Positions 16,621 to 25,854 of a stretch of DNA of 64,000 bases are shown here, in pieces; position 1 is the first letter of the stretch, and every line of letters begins with the position of its first letter. The position numbers and the translations under genes are program-made. The notes below the pieces were generated by a model. The model searched no databases. It was not told the origin of the DNA and saw only the letters and a list, made by a program, of their open reading frames with translations. The stretch is from Cryobacterium arcticum. GTDB lineage: Bacteria; Actinomycetota; Actinomycetes; Actinomycetales; Microbacteriaceae. Location of the stretch: contig NZ_CP016282.1 in the NCBI RefSeq assembly GCF_001679725.1, positions 2,976,001-3,040,000 of the forward strand. The letters are read 5' to 3'.

Positions 16621-18720
16621 TCAGACCACGTCGAGGGTGAACAGGGCGGCCTGCTCCGGAGTGAGCAGCGGGGCCGGCAGGCCCACCCGGGAGAGTACGG
16701 CGCCCGTGAGCACCAGCTCGGGCGCGCCCTCGGCCAACCAGGCCGGTGGCACGGTCTGCAAAGCGTGCGGCGCCGGACCCACGAGCAACGCCTGCACCCG
16801 GTAGCGCCGCTCGGGGTCGAGCCCGGCGAACCGGATCGGCGCGGGCAGCGCTGCCTGGGGTGCGGCCAGCGCGACCTGCGCGAACACCGCGGAGGACGCA
16901 TCCGCCGCGACGACCCCGTGCAATTCGATCGCCGGATCGGACCCGTCGGTGTGCACCACGACCCCGCCGTGCAGCAGGGCGCGGCGCTCCTTGTACACGG
17001 CGATCCACGCGGCGATCTGGTCGAGCTCCGCCGGGCTGGCCTGGGTGAGGTCCCACTCGATGCCGGCGCTGCCGAATAGGGCCGTGGCCAGCCGGAACCC
17101 CAGCGCGGAGGTGCGGCCGGTGGTGTGCGCTGTCGCGGCGCCGAGGTGGCCGCCGAGGTACTCCGGCGGCACGAGCACGCTCGTGTACCGCTGGATCTGC
17201 TGGCGCTCCAGCGGATCGTTGGTGTCGCTGGTCCAGACCCGGTCCACCCGCTCGAGGATCCCCAGGTCGATGCGGCCGCCGCCGGAGGCACAGGACTCGA
17301 TCTCCAGGCCCGGCTGCGCGGCGCGCACGGCGTCGATGAGCCGGTACAACGCGGCGGTCTGCCGGTGCGCGGAGCCGCCCAGCAGGTCCCGGTTGTGGTC
17401 CCATTTGAGGTAGCTGATCGGGTATTCCGCCAGGAGGGCCGTGAGGCGTTCGAGCAGCCAGGCGAACGCATCGGGGTTGCCGAGGTCGAGCACCCTCTGG
17501 CCGCGCCAGGTGGGGGCGGCGGCCGAGCCGAGCAGCCAGTCCGGGTGCGCGCGAGCCAGGTCGGAGTCGGGGTTGACCATCTCGGGTTCCACCCACAGAC
17601 CAAAGTCGAGGCCGGCCTCGGTGACGCGTCGCACCAGCGGGTGCAGGCCCTCGGGCCATTTGGCGGCGTCCACGAACCAGTCGCCGAGCGCGCGCTGGTC
17701 GTCGGTGCGGCCGGAGAACCAGCCGTCGTCGAGCACGAAACGCTCCACACCCACCCGGGCGGCGGCGTCGACGAGCCGGCCGAGCGTCTCCAGGTCGTGG
17801 TCGAAGTACACAGCCTCCCAGGTGTTCAGCAGCACCGGCCGCGGCCCGCGCACGGTGGACCAGGAGCGGATCCACGGGTGCAGGCGTGCACTGAGCCCGT
17901 CGAGGCCGGCGTCGGAGTAGACCGCCACGGTCCACGGGCTGGTGTAGCTCTCGCCGGCGGCGAGGCTGAGTTCGCCGGGCGCGAGCAATTCGCCGGCGCC
18001 GAGCACGGCGTAACCGAGTGCGCTGCGTTCGGCCCAGACCCGCTTGTCGCCGCTCCAGGCCAGGTGCACGGCCCACACCTCACCTTGCCGGAACCCGAAA
18101 CCGGGCGTGCCGGCCACGGTGAGGTAGGAGTCGTCGTGGCCGGGCCGGCCGTGCCGGAACTCCCGGCTCCAGACGCCCTGGCCGAGGGTGCTGCGCTGCG
18201 GGCGGCGTTCGTGGCTCCACAGTCCGGTGAAGTCGAGGATCTCCCCCGCGCGGTCGGGCACCGGAAGGATGGCCTCGAGGCCGGCGAGCTCGAAGCCGCT
18301 GTCGCCGGTGTTCGTCAGCGTGTGCCGCAGGCGCAGCACACCCTGCACGGTCAGTTCGAGTTCGGTGGCGACGCTCACGGATGCGGCCGCATCCGCCATC
18401 TCGACGGTCACCGCGTTCGCGCCCCGCGCCCGCACGTCGACGAGCTCGAGGGCCGGGTCGGTGTGCCCTGCCCCGGGCCGGAACCCGCCGAGGCCGGGGC
18501 GTCCGCTCCAGCCCTCGTGCAGGGTCGGCAGCAGGGAGAGCCTGAGCGGCGAGTCGATCGAGCTGGGGCCCACGGGCGGCACGCTCGCCGCGGCCAGGGT
18601 CAGCAGTTCGGGGTCGGTCAGCTCGCCGAGGTCGGCGCCCCAGTGCACGATCACCGGCGCACCCGGCCCGGTGGCGTCGAGAACGAGGCTGCTGCCGGAG
18701 GCGCGGAGGTGGGAGATCAT
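16621..18720 (-). CDS. Alpha-galactosidase, glycoside hydrolase family 36
   Basis: Retaining exo-alpha-galactosidase of 699 residues, with a long N-terminal beta-sandwich domain, a catalytic TIM barrel and a C-terminal sheet domain. GH36 hallmarks are visible: VLDDGWF, WVEPEMVNPDSDL, YLKWDHNR with nucleophile D441, and SCASGGGRID with acid/base D485. It lacks a signal peptide, so it acts in the cytoplasm on imported raffinose- or melibiose-type oligosaccharides. It is the last gene of the galactoside cluster, separated from the binding-protein gene by a hairpin (18797-18833) and one copy of the dispersed repeat, so its expression may be partly independent. Confidence 0.93.
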   Translation of the reverse strand: MISHLRASGSSLVLDATGPGAPVIVHWGADLGELTDPELLTLAAASVPPVGPSSIDSPLRLSLLPTLHEGWSGRPGLGGFRPGAGHTDPALELVDVRARGANAVTVEMADAAASVSVATELELTVQGVLRLRHTLTNTGDSGFELAGLEAILPVPDRAGEILDFTGLWSHERRPQRSTLGQGVWSREFRHGRPGHDDSYLTVAGTPGFGFRQGEVWAVHLAWSGDKRVWAERSALGYAVLGAGELLAPGELSLAAGESYTSPWTVAVYSDAGLDGLSARLHPWIRSWSTVRGPRPVLLNTWEAVYFDHDLETLGRLVDAAARVGVERFVLDDGWFSGRTDDQRALGDWFVDAAKWPEGLHPLVRRVTEAGLDFGLWVEPEMVNPDSDLARAHPDWLLGSAAAPTWRGQRVLDLGNPDAFAWLLERLTALLAEYPISYLKWDHNRDLLGGSAHRQTAALYRLIDAVRAAQPGLEIESCASGGGRIDLGILERVDRVWTSDTNDPLERQQIQRYTSVLVPPEYLGGHLGAATAHTTGRTSALGFRLATALFGSAGIEWDLTQASPAELDQIAAWIAVYKERRALLHGGVVVHTDGSDPAIELHGVVAADASSAVFAQVALAAPQAALPAPIRFAGLDPERRYRVQALLVGPAPHALQTVPPAWLAEGAPELVLTGAVLSRVGLPAPLLTPEQAALFTLDVV

Positions 18721-18761
18721 GGTGCGGCTTTCTTGCTGGGCGGATGACGGGGAGGTGTCGG

Positions 18762-18787
18762 TGGTCGAGCCTGTCGAGACCCAGTGA
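18762..18787. repeat. Single dispersed-repeat copy
   Basis: One GTGGTCGAGCCTGTCGAGAC copy lies 42 bp upstream of the GH36 start. It is the smallest occurrence of the family in the window. Confidence 0.8.
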
Positions 18788-18796
18788 CCCACACGA

Positions 18797-18833
18797 CCGT
18801 ACCGCCCGGTGCGAAACGCGCCGGGCGGTACGG
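18797..18833 (-). terminator. Perfect 13-bp hairpin after sugar-binding-protein gene
   Basis: CCGTACCGCCCGG (18797-18809) pairs with 18821-18833 across an 11-nt loop. It lies 24 nt beyond the stop of the sugar-binding protein and would reduce read-through into the GH36 gene. Confidence 0.75.
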
Positions 18834-18857
18834 GTAACTCAGGCGATCAAGCGATGT

Positions 18858-20189
18858 CTACTCCTTGACGGGAATGGACTGCGCCTGCAGGGCCTTGATG
18901 GTAGCGCTCTGACCGGTGGTGAGGGCCTCGGCGAGGGTGCCGTTGCCGCTCACTGCGGCCTTGAAGCCGTCCGAGACGTCGTTGTACGTCTGGGTCATGG
19001 TCGGACCCCAGACGAAGTCGCTGGAGACCTCGCCGGATGCCTTCGCGAAGACGTCGTAGATCGGCTGGTCGCCGTAGAACTCCACGCCTTCCTTGAGAAC
19101 GGGCAGGTCGAGTCCGTCCTTGGCGGCCGGGTACAGGTTGGCCGACTCGTTGAGCATGGTGAGCGACTCGCTGGAGCTGTTCAGCCACAGGGCGAACTGG
19201 GCGGCTTCGTACGGGTGCTTGGAGCCGGTGAACACTGCGGTGGACGAGCCACCCCAGTTGCCGCTGGCCTCATCGCCGGCTTCCCACTGCGGGGAGGCCG
19301 CGACGGCCCACTTGCCCGCGGTGTCGGGCGCGCCGCTGGCGATGGAGTTCGCACCCCAGGCTGCGGAGTTCCAGGTCCACGCTGCGCCGGTGTTGTAGGC
19401 GTTGTCCCACTCGGTGGTCCACGGCGGCTGGGTCGAGACGAGGTCCCGGTCGATCAGGTCCTGCCAGTAGTCGGCGACCTTGATGGACTCGTCGCCGGTC
19501 AGGTCGACGTTCCAGTCGGTGCCGTCGTTGCCGAACCAAGTGCCGCCGGCCTGCCAGACGAGTCCGGCGAACTGGTTGATGTCACTCTGCGAGAAGTTGG
19601 TGATGTACGAGCCCGTAGCGCGTACCTGCTCGGCCGCCGTGGCGAACTCGGCCCAGGTGGTGGGGATCGCGATGTTATTCGCGGCGAAGAGGTCGGCGCG
19701 GTAGAACATGGCCATGGGGCCGGAGTCCTGCGGGATCGCGTAGACGGAGTCGTCCTCGTTGAAGCTGACCTGGCCCCAGGTCCAGTCGACGAAGTCGGCC
19801 TTGGCGTCCATGACGCCCTCGCAGGAGGCCAGGTTCATCAGGCCGTCCTGCACGCGGAAGTTGGGCAGTGCGTCGTACTCGATCTGGCCGAGGTCGGGCG
19901 CGTTGCCGGCTTCGAGCTGGTTGAAGAAGTTGGCGTAGGTGCCGCCGTTGCCGTTCGGGCCGGTCTGCACAGCCACCTGGATGTCGGGATTGGCCTTGTT
20001 CCAGACGTCGACGACGTCTTCGATGCCGGGGATCCACGACGTGAAGGTCAGGTTGACCTTGCCATCGGAGGGAGCACAGTCGGCAGCATCGGCGCTGCCG
20101 CCGGTCGATGCGGCGGTGGAGCAGCCGGTGAGGGCGACCGTCGCAGCGGTGAGCAGGGCAACAGTGGCCGCTCTTTTCGTGATTCGCAT
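18858..20189 (-). CDS. Sugar ABC transporter substrate-binding lipoprotein (family 1)
   Basis: Extracytoplasmic binding protein of the galactoside importer, 443 residues. The signal peptide MRITKRAATVALLTAATVAL ends in lipobox LTGC (cysteine about residue 23). The mature protein has the family-1 fold (VNLTFTSWIPGIEDVVDVWN, DSGPMAMFYRADLF, GGSSTAVFTGSKHPYEAAQF). An AAAGGA ribosome site precedes the ATG at 20189. It lies 95 bp downstream of the second permease, so dosage may be set separately. Ligand inferred from the flanking GH36 and GH42 enzymes: alpha- and/or beta-galactosides. Confidence 0.9.
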   Translation of the reverse strand: MRITKRAATVALLTAATVALTGCSTAASTGGSADAADCAPSDGKVNLTFTSWIPGIEDVVDVWNKANPDIQVAVQTGPNGNGGTYANFFNQLEAGNAPDLGQIEYDALPNFRVQDGLMNLASCEGVMDAKADFVDWTWGQVSFNEDDSVYAIPQDSGPMAMFYRADLFAANNIAIPTTWAEFATAAEQVRATGSYITNFSQSDINQFAGLVWQAGGTWFGNDGTDWNVDLTGDESIKVADYWQDLIDRDLVSTQPPWTTEWDNAYNTGAAWTWNSAAWGANSIASGAPDTAGKWAVAASPQWEAGDEASGNWGGSSTAVFTGSKHPYEAAQFALWLNSSSESLTMLNESANLYPAAKDGLDLPVLKEGVEFYGDQPIYDVFAKASGEVSSDFVWGPTMTQTYNDVSDGFKAAVSGNGTLAEALTTGQSATIKALQAQSIPVKE

Positions 20190-20284
20190 TGTTTTCCTTT
20201 GTTGGGGTTTCGCTGAAAAGGAGTGGTGCAAGGTTGTGCGGATGGTGCGGGTAAGGCTGGTCGTACGGTCGAAAAGTCGAGAGG

Positions 20285-21205
20285 TTACTTGACGCTGCCG
20301 GCGCCGAGGCCGTTGCGCCAGAAGCGCTGCAGCAGCAGGAACAGGATGATCAGCGGGATGATCGACAGCAGGGCGCCGATGAGCACGTAGCCGCGCAGCT
20401 CGGGGATCTGGTTGACCTGCGAGTTCCAGGCGTAGAGGCCCAGGGTGACGGGGAACAGGGTCTCGTCGCGCAGCATGATCAGCGGCAGGAAGAAGTTGTT
20501 CCAGATGGCCACGAACTGGAAGAGGAACACCGTGACCAGAGCGGGGAACATCAGCTTCACCGACACGGTGAAGAAGGTGCGCACCTCACCGGCGCCGTCG
20601 AGGCGGGCGGCTTCGATGAGTTCGTCCGGCACGCTCGCCGCGGCGAAGATGCGGGTGAGGTACACGCCGAACGGGCTGACCAGGCTGGGCAGGAACACCG
20701 CCCAGAACGTGTTGGTCAGGCTGACCTGGCTGAAGATCAGGAACAGCGGCAGCGCCAGCGCGGTGGCGGGCACGAGCACCCCGCCGAGCACGATGTTGAA
20801 GAGCAGTTCCCGGCCCGGGAAGCGGTACTTCGCCAGGGCGTAGCCGGCCATGCCGGCGAACAGGGTGGCCAGCAGGGCGCCGGCGCCGGCGTAGAGGGCG
20901 CTGTTGAGCATCCACTTGAGGAAGACGCCGTCACGGTAGGCGACCAAGTTGCCGATGTTGGCGAACAGGTTGAAGTCGGCGAACCAGAGCGGGTTGGTGC
21001 TGGTGAACTGGCTGCTCGACTTGGTGCCGGCGATGAACAGCCACCAGATCGGGATGAGGAAGTAGAGCGTGAAGACGAGCATCACGGTCATCGCGCCGAT
21101 GCGGGAGAGCGGGCTCTCCTTGGGTCCCTTCGGGGCGGGGTTGGCGGCGTTCCTGGCGCGCTTGGACGCCCGGGAGACGGCCGGAGACTCGGTGAGGGCG
21201 CTCAT
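20285..21205 (-). CDS. Sugar ABC transporter permease (MalG type)
   Basis: 306 residues. A cytoplasmic leader is followed by six membrane segments beginning IGAMTVMLVFTLYFLIPIWW. The EAA loop ELIEAARLDGAGEVRTFFTVSVKLM is diagnostic of carbohydrate importers (CUT1). The ATG at 21205 overlaps the stop of the partner permease (ATGA). It would pair with the MalF-type subunit and an ATPase encoded elsewhere, since no ATPase gene is present here; MsiK-like shared ATPases are usual in actinobacteria. Confidence 0.92.
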   Translation of the reverse strand: MSALTESPAVSRASKRARNAANPAPKGPKESPLSRIGAMTVMLVFTLYFLIPIWWLFIAGTKSSSQFTSTNPLWFADFNLFANIGNLVAYRDGVFLKWMLNSALYAGAGALLATLFAGMAGYALAKYRFPGRELLFNIVLGGVLVPATALALPLFLIFSQVSLTNTFWAVFLPSLVSPFGVYLTRIFAAASVPDELIEAARLDGAGEVRTFFTVSVKLMFPALVTVFLFQFVAIWNNFFLPLIMLRDETLFPVTLGLYAWNSQVNQIPELRGYVLIGALLSIIPLIILFLLLQRFWRNGLGAGSVK

Positions 21206-22143
21206 TTGCCTTCCTTCCGCTGGGTGAACTTGAGGAACGAGAACGAGAGCACGAAGGTGGCCAGGGCCAGCACCACGCTGAAGGCGGCGGCGAGACTCAC
21301 GTTGGGGATCGAGGAGGTGGAGTAGACCATCAGGTTCGGGGTGAAGGTGCTCGTCACGGCGGAGCTGAAGGTGCGGAACACCTGCGGCTCGGCGAGCAGC
21401 TGCAGGGTGCCGATGATGGAGAAGATGCCGGTGAGCACGATCGCGGGCATGATCAGCGGGATCTTGATCGACCAGGCGATGCGCAGCTGCCCGGCACCGT
21501 CGAGGCGGGCGGCCTCGTAGATCTCGGTGGGGATGGCCAGCAGGGCCGAGTAGATGATGAGCATGTTGTAGCCCACGTAGACCCAGGTGACGACGTTCGC
21601 GATGGCCCAGAGCACCAGGTCCGCGGAGAGGAAGCTGATGTTGCTGGTCAGCGCCGTGAACGGCGACAGGTTGGGCGAGTACAGGAAGCCCCACATGATC
21701 GCGGCGATGACGCCCGGAACGGCGTAGGGCACGAAGAACGCGAGCCGGAAGAAACGCTTGCCGCGGAGCAGCGGGGAATCCAGCAGCAGTGCAAAGAGCA
21801 GCGCCAGGCCGAGCATCACCGGCACCTGCACCACGCCGAAGGCGAGCACCCGGCCGATGGACTCCCAGAACGGGCCGTTCTGGAACACGGCGATGTACTG
21901 CGACAGGCCGCCGAAGACCTGGGTGGCCTTGCCGAAGGTGCCGTCGCGCTCCACCACGAGCAGCGACTGGTAGATCGCGTACCCGATCGGGATCAGGTAG
22001 AACAGCGTGAACAAGACGGCGAACGGCACGATGAAGACAGCGATCGCCTTCGGGTGCGCCACCTTGATCTTGCGGGGCTTCGGTGCCGGGCTGCGGGGTG
22101 CCGCGCTCCGGGCATCCGCGGCCGGAAGGGCTGGTGCGCTCAT
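21202..22143 (-). CDS. Sugar ABC transporter permease (MalF type)
   Basis: 313 residues. A basic, Pro/Ala-rich leader precedes six membrane segments starting HPKAIAVFIVPFAVLFTLFY. The EAA loop is EIYEAARLDGAGQLRIAWSI. Its ATG overlaps the stop of the GH42 gene, and its stop overlaps the start of the MalG-type gene, so the three are translationally coupled. It forms the heterodimeric channel of a CUT1 importer with its downstream neighbour. Confidence 0.92.
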   Translation of the reverse strand: MSAPALPAADARSAAPRSPAPKPRKIKVAHPKAIAVFIVPFAVLFTLFYLIPIGYAIYQSLLVVERDGTFGKATQVFGGLSQYIAVFQNGPFWESIGRVLAFGVVQVPVMLGLALLFALLLDSPLLRGKRFFRLAFFVPYAVPGVIAAIMWGFLYSPNLSPFTALTSNISFLSADLVLWAIANVVTWVYVGYNMLIIYSALLAIPTEIYEAARLDGAGQLRIAWSIKIPLIMPAIVLTGIFSIIGTLQLLAEPQVFRTFSSAVTSTFTPNLMVYSTSSIPNVSLAAAFSVVLALATFVLSFSFLKFTQRKEGK

Positions 22144-24206
22144 GATGCGGTGTCCTCTCTGAGAACGCGCACGGCTCCGGCCGGTACGCGCAGGGTGCGG
22201 GAGACGTCGGCGCCGGTGACGAGCTCGACCCCCGCCGCGCTCACCTCCACGTCGGTGTCGCCGTGGTTGATGATGAAGCGGTACGAGCGGTCGGCTGCGG
22301 CGCGACGGATGACCTCCACGAGGCCGTCGCCCTCCGGGCCGACCGCGGTGACGCGGGCCTGCCCGGCGATGGTGCGCAGCAGGTCGCGGTAGCCGTCGGC
22401 GTCGGGCGCGGTGGCCAGGTACCAGGCGGCACCGGCCCCGTGCGCGTTGCGGGTGACGGCGGGGACGCCGGCGAGGGGCCCGGCGGCGTAGCTGGCCAGG
22501 GCCTCGGCGCCGGTCAGCCGCAGCCGTTCGCTCCACAGGGTGCCGGTGGCGGTGTCCGACAGCCCGGCAAGGCCGCCGTCCAGAAGCACGGGGTGGCCGG
22601 GGGCCAGCGGGGAGAACTCCTCCACGGTGATGCCGAGCAGGTCGCGGAACGCGCCGGGGTAGCCGCCGAGGCGCACCCGGTCGTCTTCGTCGACGATGCC
22701 GCTGTAGAACGTCACCAGGGCGTGGCCCCCCGCGGCGACGAACCCGGCGAGGTTCTCGGCCTGCTGGTCGGTGACCAGGTACAGCGCGGGCACCACCACG
22801 AGGTTGTAGGCGCTGAGGTCGGCATCCGGGGAGACGATGTCGACCGTGACGCCGAGCCGGTGCAGCGCGGTGTAGGCGGCGTGCACCTGCTCGAGGTACT
22901 TCACCGACTGGGACGGGCGGGACTCGTTGTCGCCGGCCCACCAGGCTTCCCAGCTGAACAGGATCGCGGCATCCGCCACGACACGGGTGCCGATCACCTC
23001 GTCGAGCTTGTCGAGGGTGGCGCCCAGTTCGACCACCTCACGCCAGAGCACGGTGTCGGTGCCGGCGTGCGGCACCAGGGCGGAGTGGAACTTCTCCGAG
23101 CCCTGCTGCGAGGCGCGCCACTGGAAGTAGCAGATGCCGTCGGCGCCGCGGGCCACGTGGGAGAGCGAGTTGCGGGTCATCTCCCCCGGGGTCTTGGCGA
23201 CGTTCAGCGGCTGCCAGTTGACCGCGCTGGTGGCCTGCTCCATGAGCAGCCAGCCGTCGCCGTCGGCGAGCCCGCGGGTGAGGTCGGCGGCGAAGGCCAG
23301 TTCGGTGGTGGGGTCCGCGAGGCGGTGGTCGAGGTAGTGGTCGTTCGCGACGACGTCCACGGCGGATGCCCAGGACCAGTAGTCGAGGTTCTTGATGTGC
23401 GCGGTGACCATGAAGTTCGTGGTGACCGGCACCTCGCTGTGCCGGCGGATGACGGCCTCTTCGGCGCGGTAGTAGCCGAGCAGCTCGTCGGAGCTGAACC
23501 GGTGGAAGTCGAGCACCTGGCCAGGGTTGCGGCTGGAGAGGGTGAGCCGGGGGGTGTGCACTTCGGCCCAGGCGCTGTAGCGCTGGCTCCAGAAGCTCGT
23601 GCCCCAGGCGGTGTTGAGCGCGGCGATGCTGCCGTACTTCTGCTCGAGCCAACGGCGGAACGCGGCGGCGGTGTCGTCGTCGTAGCAGAGCGCGTTGTGG
23701 CAGCCGAGTTCGTTGGAGACGTGCCAGAGGGCCACGGCCGGGTGGGCGCCGTAACGCTCGGCGACCTTCTCCACCAGGCGCAGGGCGTGCTCGCGGAAGA
23801 CCGGCGAGCTGGGGCACCAGGCCTGGCGGCCGCCGGAGTAGCGGGTGGTGCCGTCTTCGGTCTCGGGCAGGATCTCGGGGTGCAGCGTGGTCAGCCACGG
23901 CGGCGGCGACGAGGTGCCGGTGCCGAGGTTCACCCGGATGCCGTGCGCGTGCAGCAGGTCGACGATGGTGTCGAGCAGGGTGAAGTCGTACACGCCGGGC
24001 GCGGGCTCGAGGTTGGACCAGCCGAAGATGTTGATCGCCACCAGGTCGACGCCGGCCTGCTGCATAAGCAGCACGTCCTCGGCCCAGACCTCCGGACCCC
24101 ACTGCTCGGGGTTGTAGTCGCAGCCGTAGGCGATGCCGTTCTGCACGAACGGGGTCGTCCGGGTGACCTGGGGCGTCACGACCGGGGTGGCTACTGGGGT
24201 GTTCAT
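22140..24206 (-). CDS. Beta-galactosidase, glycoside hydrolase family 42
   Basis: Cytoplasmic retaining beta-galactosidase, 688 residues. It contains the catalytic TIM barrel (GCDYNPEQW, then INIFGWSNLEPAPGVYDF), acid/base E166 in WHVSNELGCH, nucleophile E323 in LMEQATSAVNWQP, the trimerisation domain and a C-terminal sheet domain. An AGGAGC ribosome site supports the ATG at 24206; earlier codons would read through the operators. It is the first gene of the leftward galactoside operon and is divergent from the LacI regulator. Together with GH36 it lets the cell use galactosides of both anomeric types. Confidence 0.93.
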   Translation of the reverse strand: MNTPVATPVVTPQVTRTTPFVQNGIAYGCDYNPEQWGPEVWAEDVLLMQQAGVDLVAINIFGWSNLEPAPGVYDFTLLDTIVDLLHAHGIRVNLGTGTSSPPPWLTTLHPEILPETEDGTTRYSGGRQAWCPSSPVFREHALRLVEKVAERYGAHPAVALWHVSNELGCHNALCYDDDTAAAFRRWLEQKYGSIAALNTAWGTSFWSQRYSAWAEVHTPRLTLSSRNPGQVLDFHRFSSDELLGYYRAEEAVIRRHSEVPVTTNFMVTAHIKNLDYWSWASAVDVVANDHYLDHRLADPTTELAFAADLTRGLADGDGWLLMEQATSAVNWQPLNVAKTPGEMTRNSLSHVARGADGICYFQWRASQQGSEKFHSALVPHAGTDTVLWREVVELGATLDKLDEVIGTRVVADAAILFSWEAWWAGDNESRPSQSVKYLEQVHAAYTALHRLGVTVDIVSPDADLSAYNLVVVPALYLVTDQQAENLAGFVAAGGHALVTFYSGIVDEDDRVRLGGYPGAFRDLLGITVEEFSPLAPGHPVLLDGGLAGLSDTATGTLWSERLRLTGAEALASYAAGPLAGVPAVTRNAHGAGAAWYLATAPDADGYRDLLRTIAGQARVTAVGPEGDGLVEVIRRAAADRSYRFIINHGDTDVEVSAAGVELVTGADVSRTLRVPAGAVRVLREDTAS

Positions 24207-24280
24207 GTGCTCCTGCTTGGACGGGGTGTGCGGTGCCGGCCCGGCGGCCGGCCCTGACGGGCCATCCTCGGTCTGACGTT

Positions 24281-24296
24281 CTGTGAACGTGCACAG
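24281..24296. promoter_or_regulatory. LacI-type operator O1
   Basis: CTGTGAACGTGCACAG is an imperfect palindrome centred on ACGT in the divergent spacer between the GH42 gene and the LacI-type regulator. It differs from the second site at a single base and lies nearer the GH42 start. Confidence 0.8.
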
Positions 24297-24327
24297 GTCG
24301 GGGAGCAAATGACTCCTCGTTGAGTGT

Positions 24328-24343
24328 CTGTGAACGTACACAG
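24328..24343. promoter_or_regulatory. LacI-type operator O2
   Basis: CTGTGAACGTACACAG is almost identical to O1 and lies 47 bp away centre to centre, about 54 bp before the regulator start. Paired sites allow cooperative or looped repression of both divergent promoters. Confidence 0.8.
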
Positions 24344-24396
24344 AGTAAGTACAGCGCGGCATCGATGTCAAGCCGGACGCCCGGTACAGTTATCGA

Positions 24397-25419
24397 ATGG
24401 TGACAATTCCGGGCCGGCGCAAGCGCGCGACGATCCACGATGTCGCCGCGGAGGCGGGGGTCTCCCGCGGCACCGTGAGCCGGGTCGTGAACAACGAACC
24501 CTACGTGTCGGCCGAGGCGCGCATCGCGATCGAGGCGGCCATCGAGAAGGTCGGCTACGTGCCGAATACCGCCGCCCGCAACCTCGTCATGCAGCGTTCA
24601 CAGGCCGTGGGCCTGATCGTGCACGAGCCGCATTCCCTGTTCCTCGAAGACCCCAACATCGGCGAGATCCTGCTCGGCGCCAACAGCGCGCTCTCCCGGG
24701 CGGACTACCAGATGGTCAGCCTGGTGATCGAGTCCGACCGCGACACCGAACGGGTGGCGCGCTACCTCAGCGGCGGCTTCGTCGACGGTGTCGTCGTGGT
24801 CTCCGCGCGAGAACAAGACCCGATCACACGCGTTATCGAACGCCTGGACCTGCCCGCGGCCTTCGTCGGGCATCCGCAGGACCTGCGCGACCTGCCGTAC
24901 GTGGGAATCAACAACCGGGCCGCCGCCCGGGCCATCACCGAGCGCCTGATCGGCACCGGCCGCAGCCGCATCGGCATGATCGCCGCCGCCCTCGACCGTG
25001 ACTCCGGCTCCGACCGACTGGCCGGGTTCACGGATGCGCTGGGCGACCGGTTCGACCCCGACCTGGTGGCCCCGGTGCCGCTGTACACCTACACCGACGG
25101 CCGCGACGGCATGCGTGCCCTGCTGGCCAAGGACCCGCTGATCGACGGGGTGTTCGCGGCCTCGGACGTCATCGCCGCCGGTGCCCTCAACGCCCTGCGC
25201 GAGGCCGGCCGCAGCGTGCCGGGCGACGTGGGCATCGTGGGCTTCGACGACAGCGCCTGGGCGCTGCGCTGCCAGCCCCTGCTCTCTACGGTGCGTCAGC
25301 CCGCCAACGGCCTCGGCCAGCGTGCGGCCGAATCGGTGCTCAGCCAGCTCCGCGGCGAGGCCCCCGAGCTCGGCGGCATCCTGCTCGACACCGAGATCGT
25401 CTGGCGCGACTCCGCCTGA
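24397..25419 (+). CDS. LacI-family transcriptional regulator of galactoside operon
   Basis: 340 residues. The N-terminal LacI helix-turn-helix (TIHDVAAEAGVSRGTVSRVV, about residues 12-31) and hinge helix are followed by a periplasmic-binding-like effector domain (AVGLIVHEPHSLF, then GFVDGVVVVSAREQD, VGIVGFDDSAWA). Its position next to the GH42/ABC/GH36 cluster and the two CTGTGAACGT operators identify it as the local repressor, released by a galactoside or galactose. The ATG at 24397 is about 50 nt after O2; no strong ribosome site is visible. Confidence 0.92.
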   Translation: MVTIPGRRKRATIHDVAAEAGVSRGTVSRVVNNEPYVSAEARIAIEAAIEKVGYVPNTAARNLVMQRSQAVGLIVHEPHSLFLEDPNIGEILLGANSALSRADYQMVSLVIESDRDTERVARYLSGGFVDGVVVVSAREQDPITRVIERLDLPAAFVGHPQDLRDLPYVGINNRAAARAITERLIGTGRSRIGMIAAALDRDSGSDRLAGFTDALGDRFDPDLVAPVPLYTYTDGRDGMRALLAKDPLIDGVFAASDVIAAGALNALREAGRSVPGDVGIVGFDDSAWALRCQPLLSTVRQPANGLGQRAAESVLSQLRGEAPELGGILLDTEIVWRDSA

Positions 25420-25489
25420 CCGCGCAGGTGGCAGGGCCCGGGCTCAAACATCGGTCGAGCCCGGTCGAGCCCGTCGGCGCCCGATCGTC

Positions 25490-25833
25490 GGTCGAGCCTG
25501 TCGAGACCCCGCGAGCCGACTCGTCGACGCACGTCACCAGGTTTCGACAAGCTCAACCAACGCACTGGCCGCATCCCACACGACCGCCGCCAGCCACACC
25601 CGGTAACGCCACCACACGCCGGTCGAGCCCGTCGAGACCCCGCGAGCCGACTCGTCGACGCACGTCACCAGGTTTCGACAAGCTCAACCAACGCACTGGC
25701 CGCATCCCACACGACCGCCGCCAGCCACACCCGGTAACGCCACCACACGCCGGTCGAGCCCGTCGAGACCCCGCGAGCCGACTCGTCGACGCACGTCACC
25801 AGGTTTCGACAGGCTCAACCAACGTGCTGGGTG
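25490..25833. repeat. 131-bp tandem repeat built from the dispersed family
   Basis: A 131-bp unit (landmarks TCGAGACCCCGCGAGCC at 25501, 25632 and 25763) occurs about 2.6 times with almost no divergence. Each unit contains one GGTCGAGCC...GTCGAGACC arm and one opposed GGTTTCGACAAGCTCAACCA arm. It fills the space between the LacI-type gene and the convergent hydrolase. The near-identity implies recent amplification. Confidence 0.92.
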
Positions 25834-25854
25834 CGACTCGCAGGAGGCTGCACC

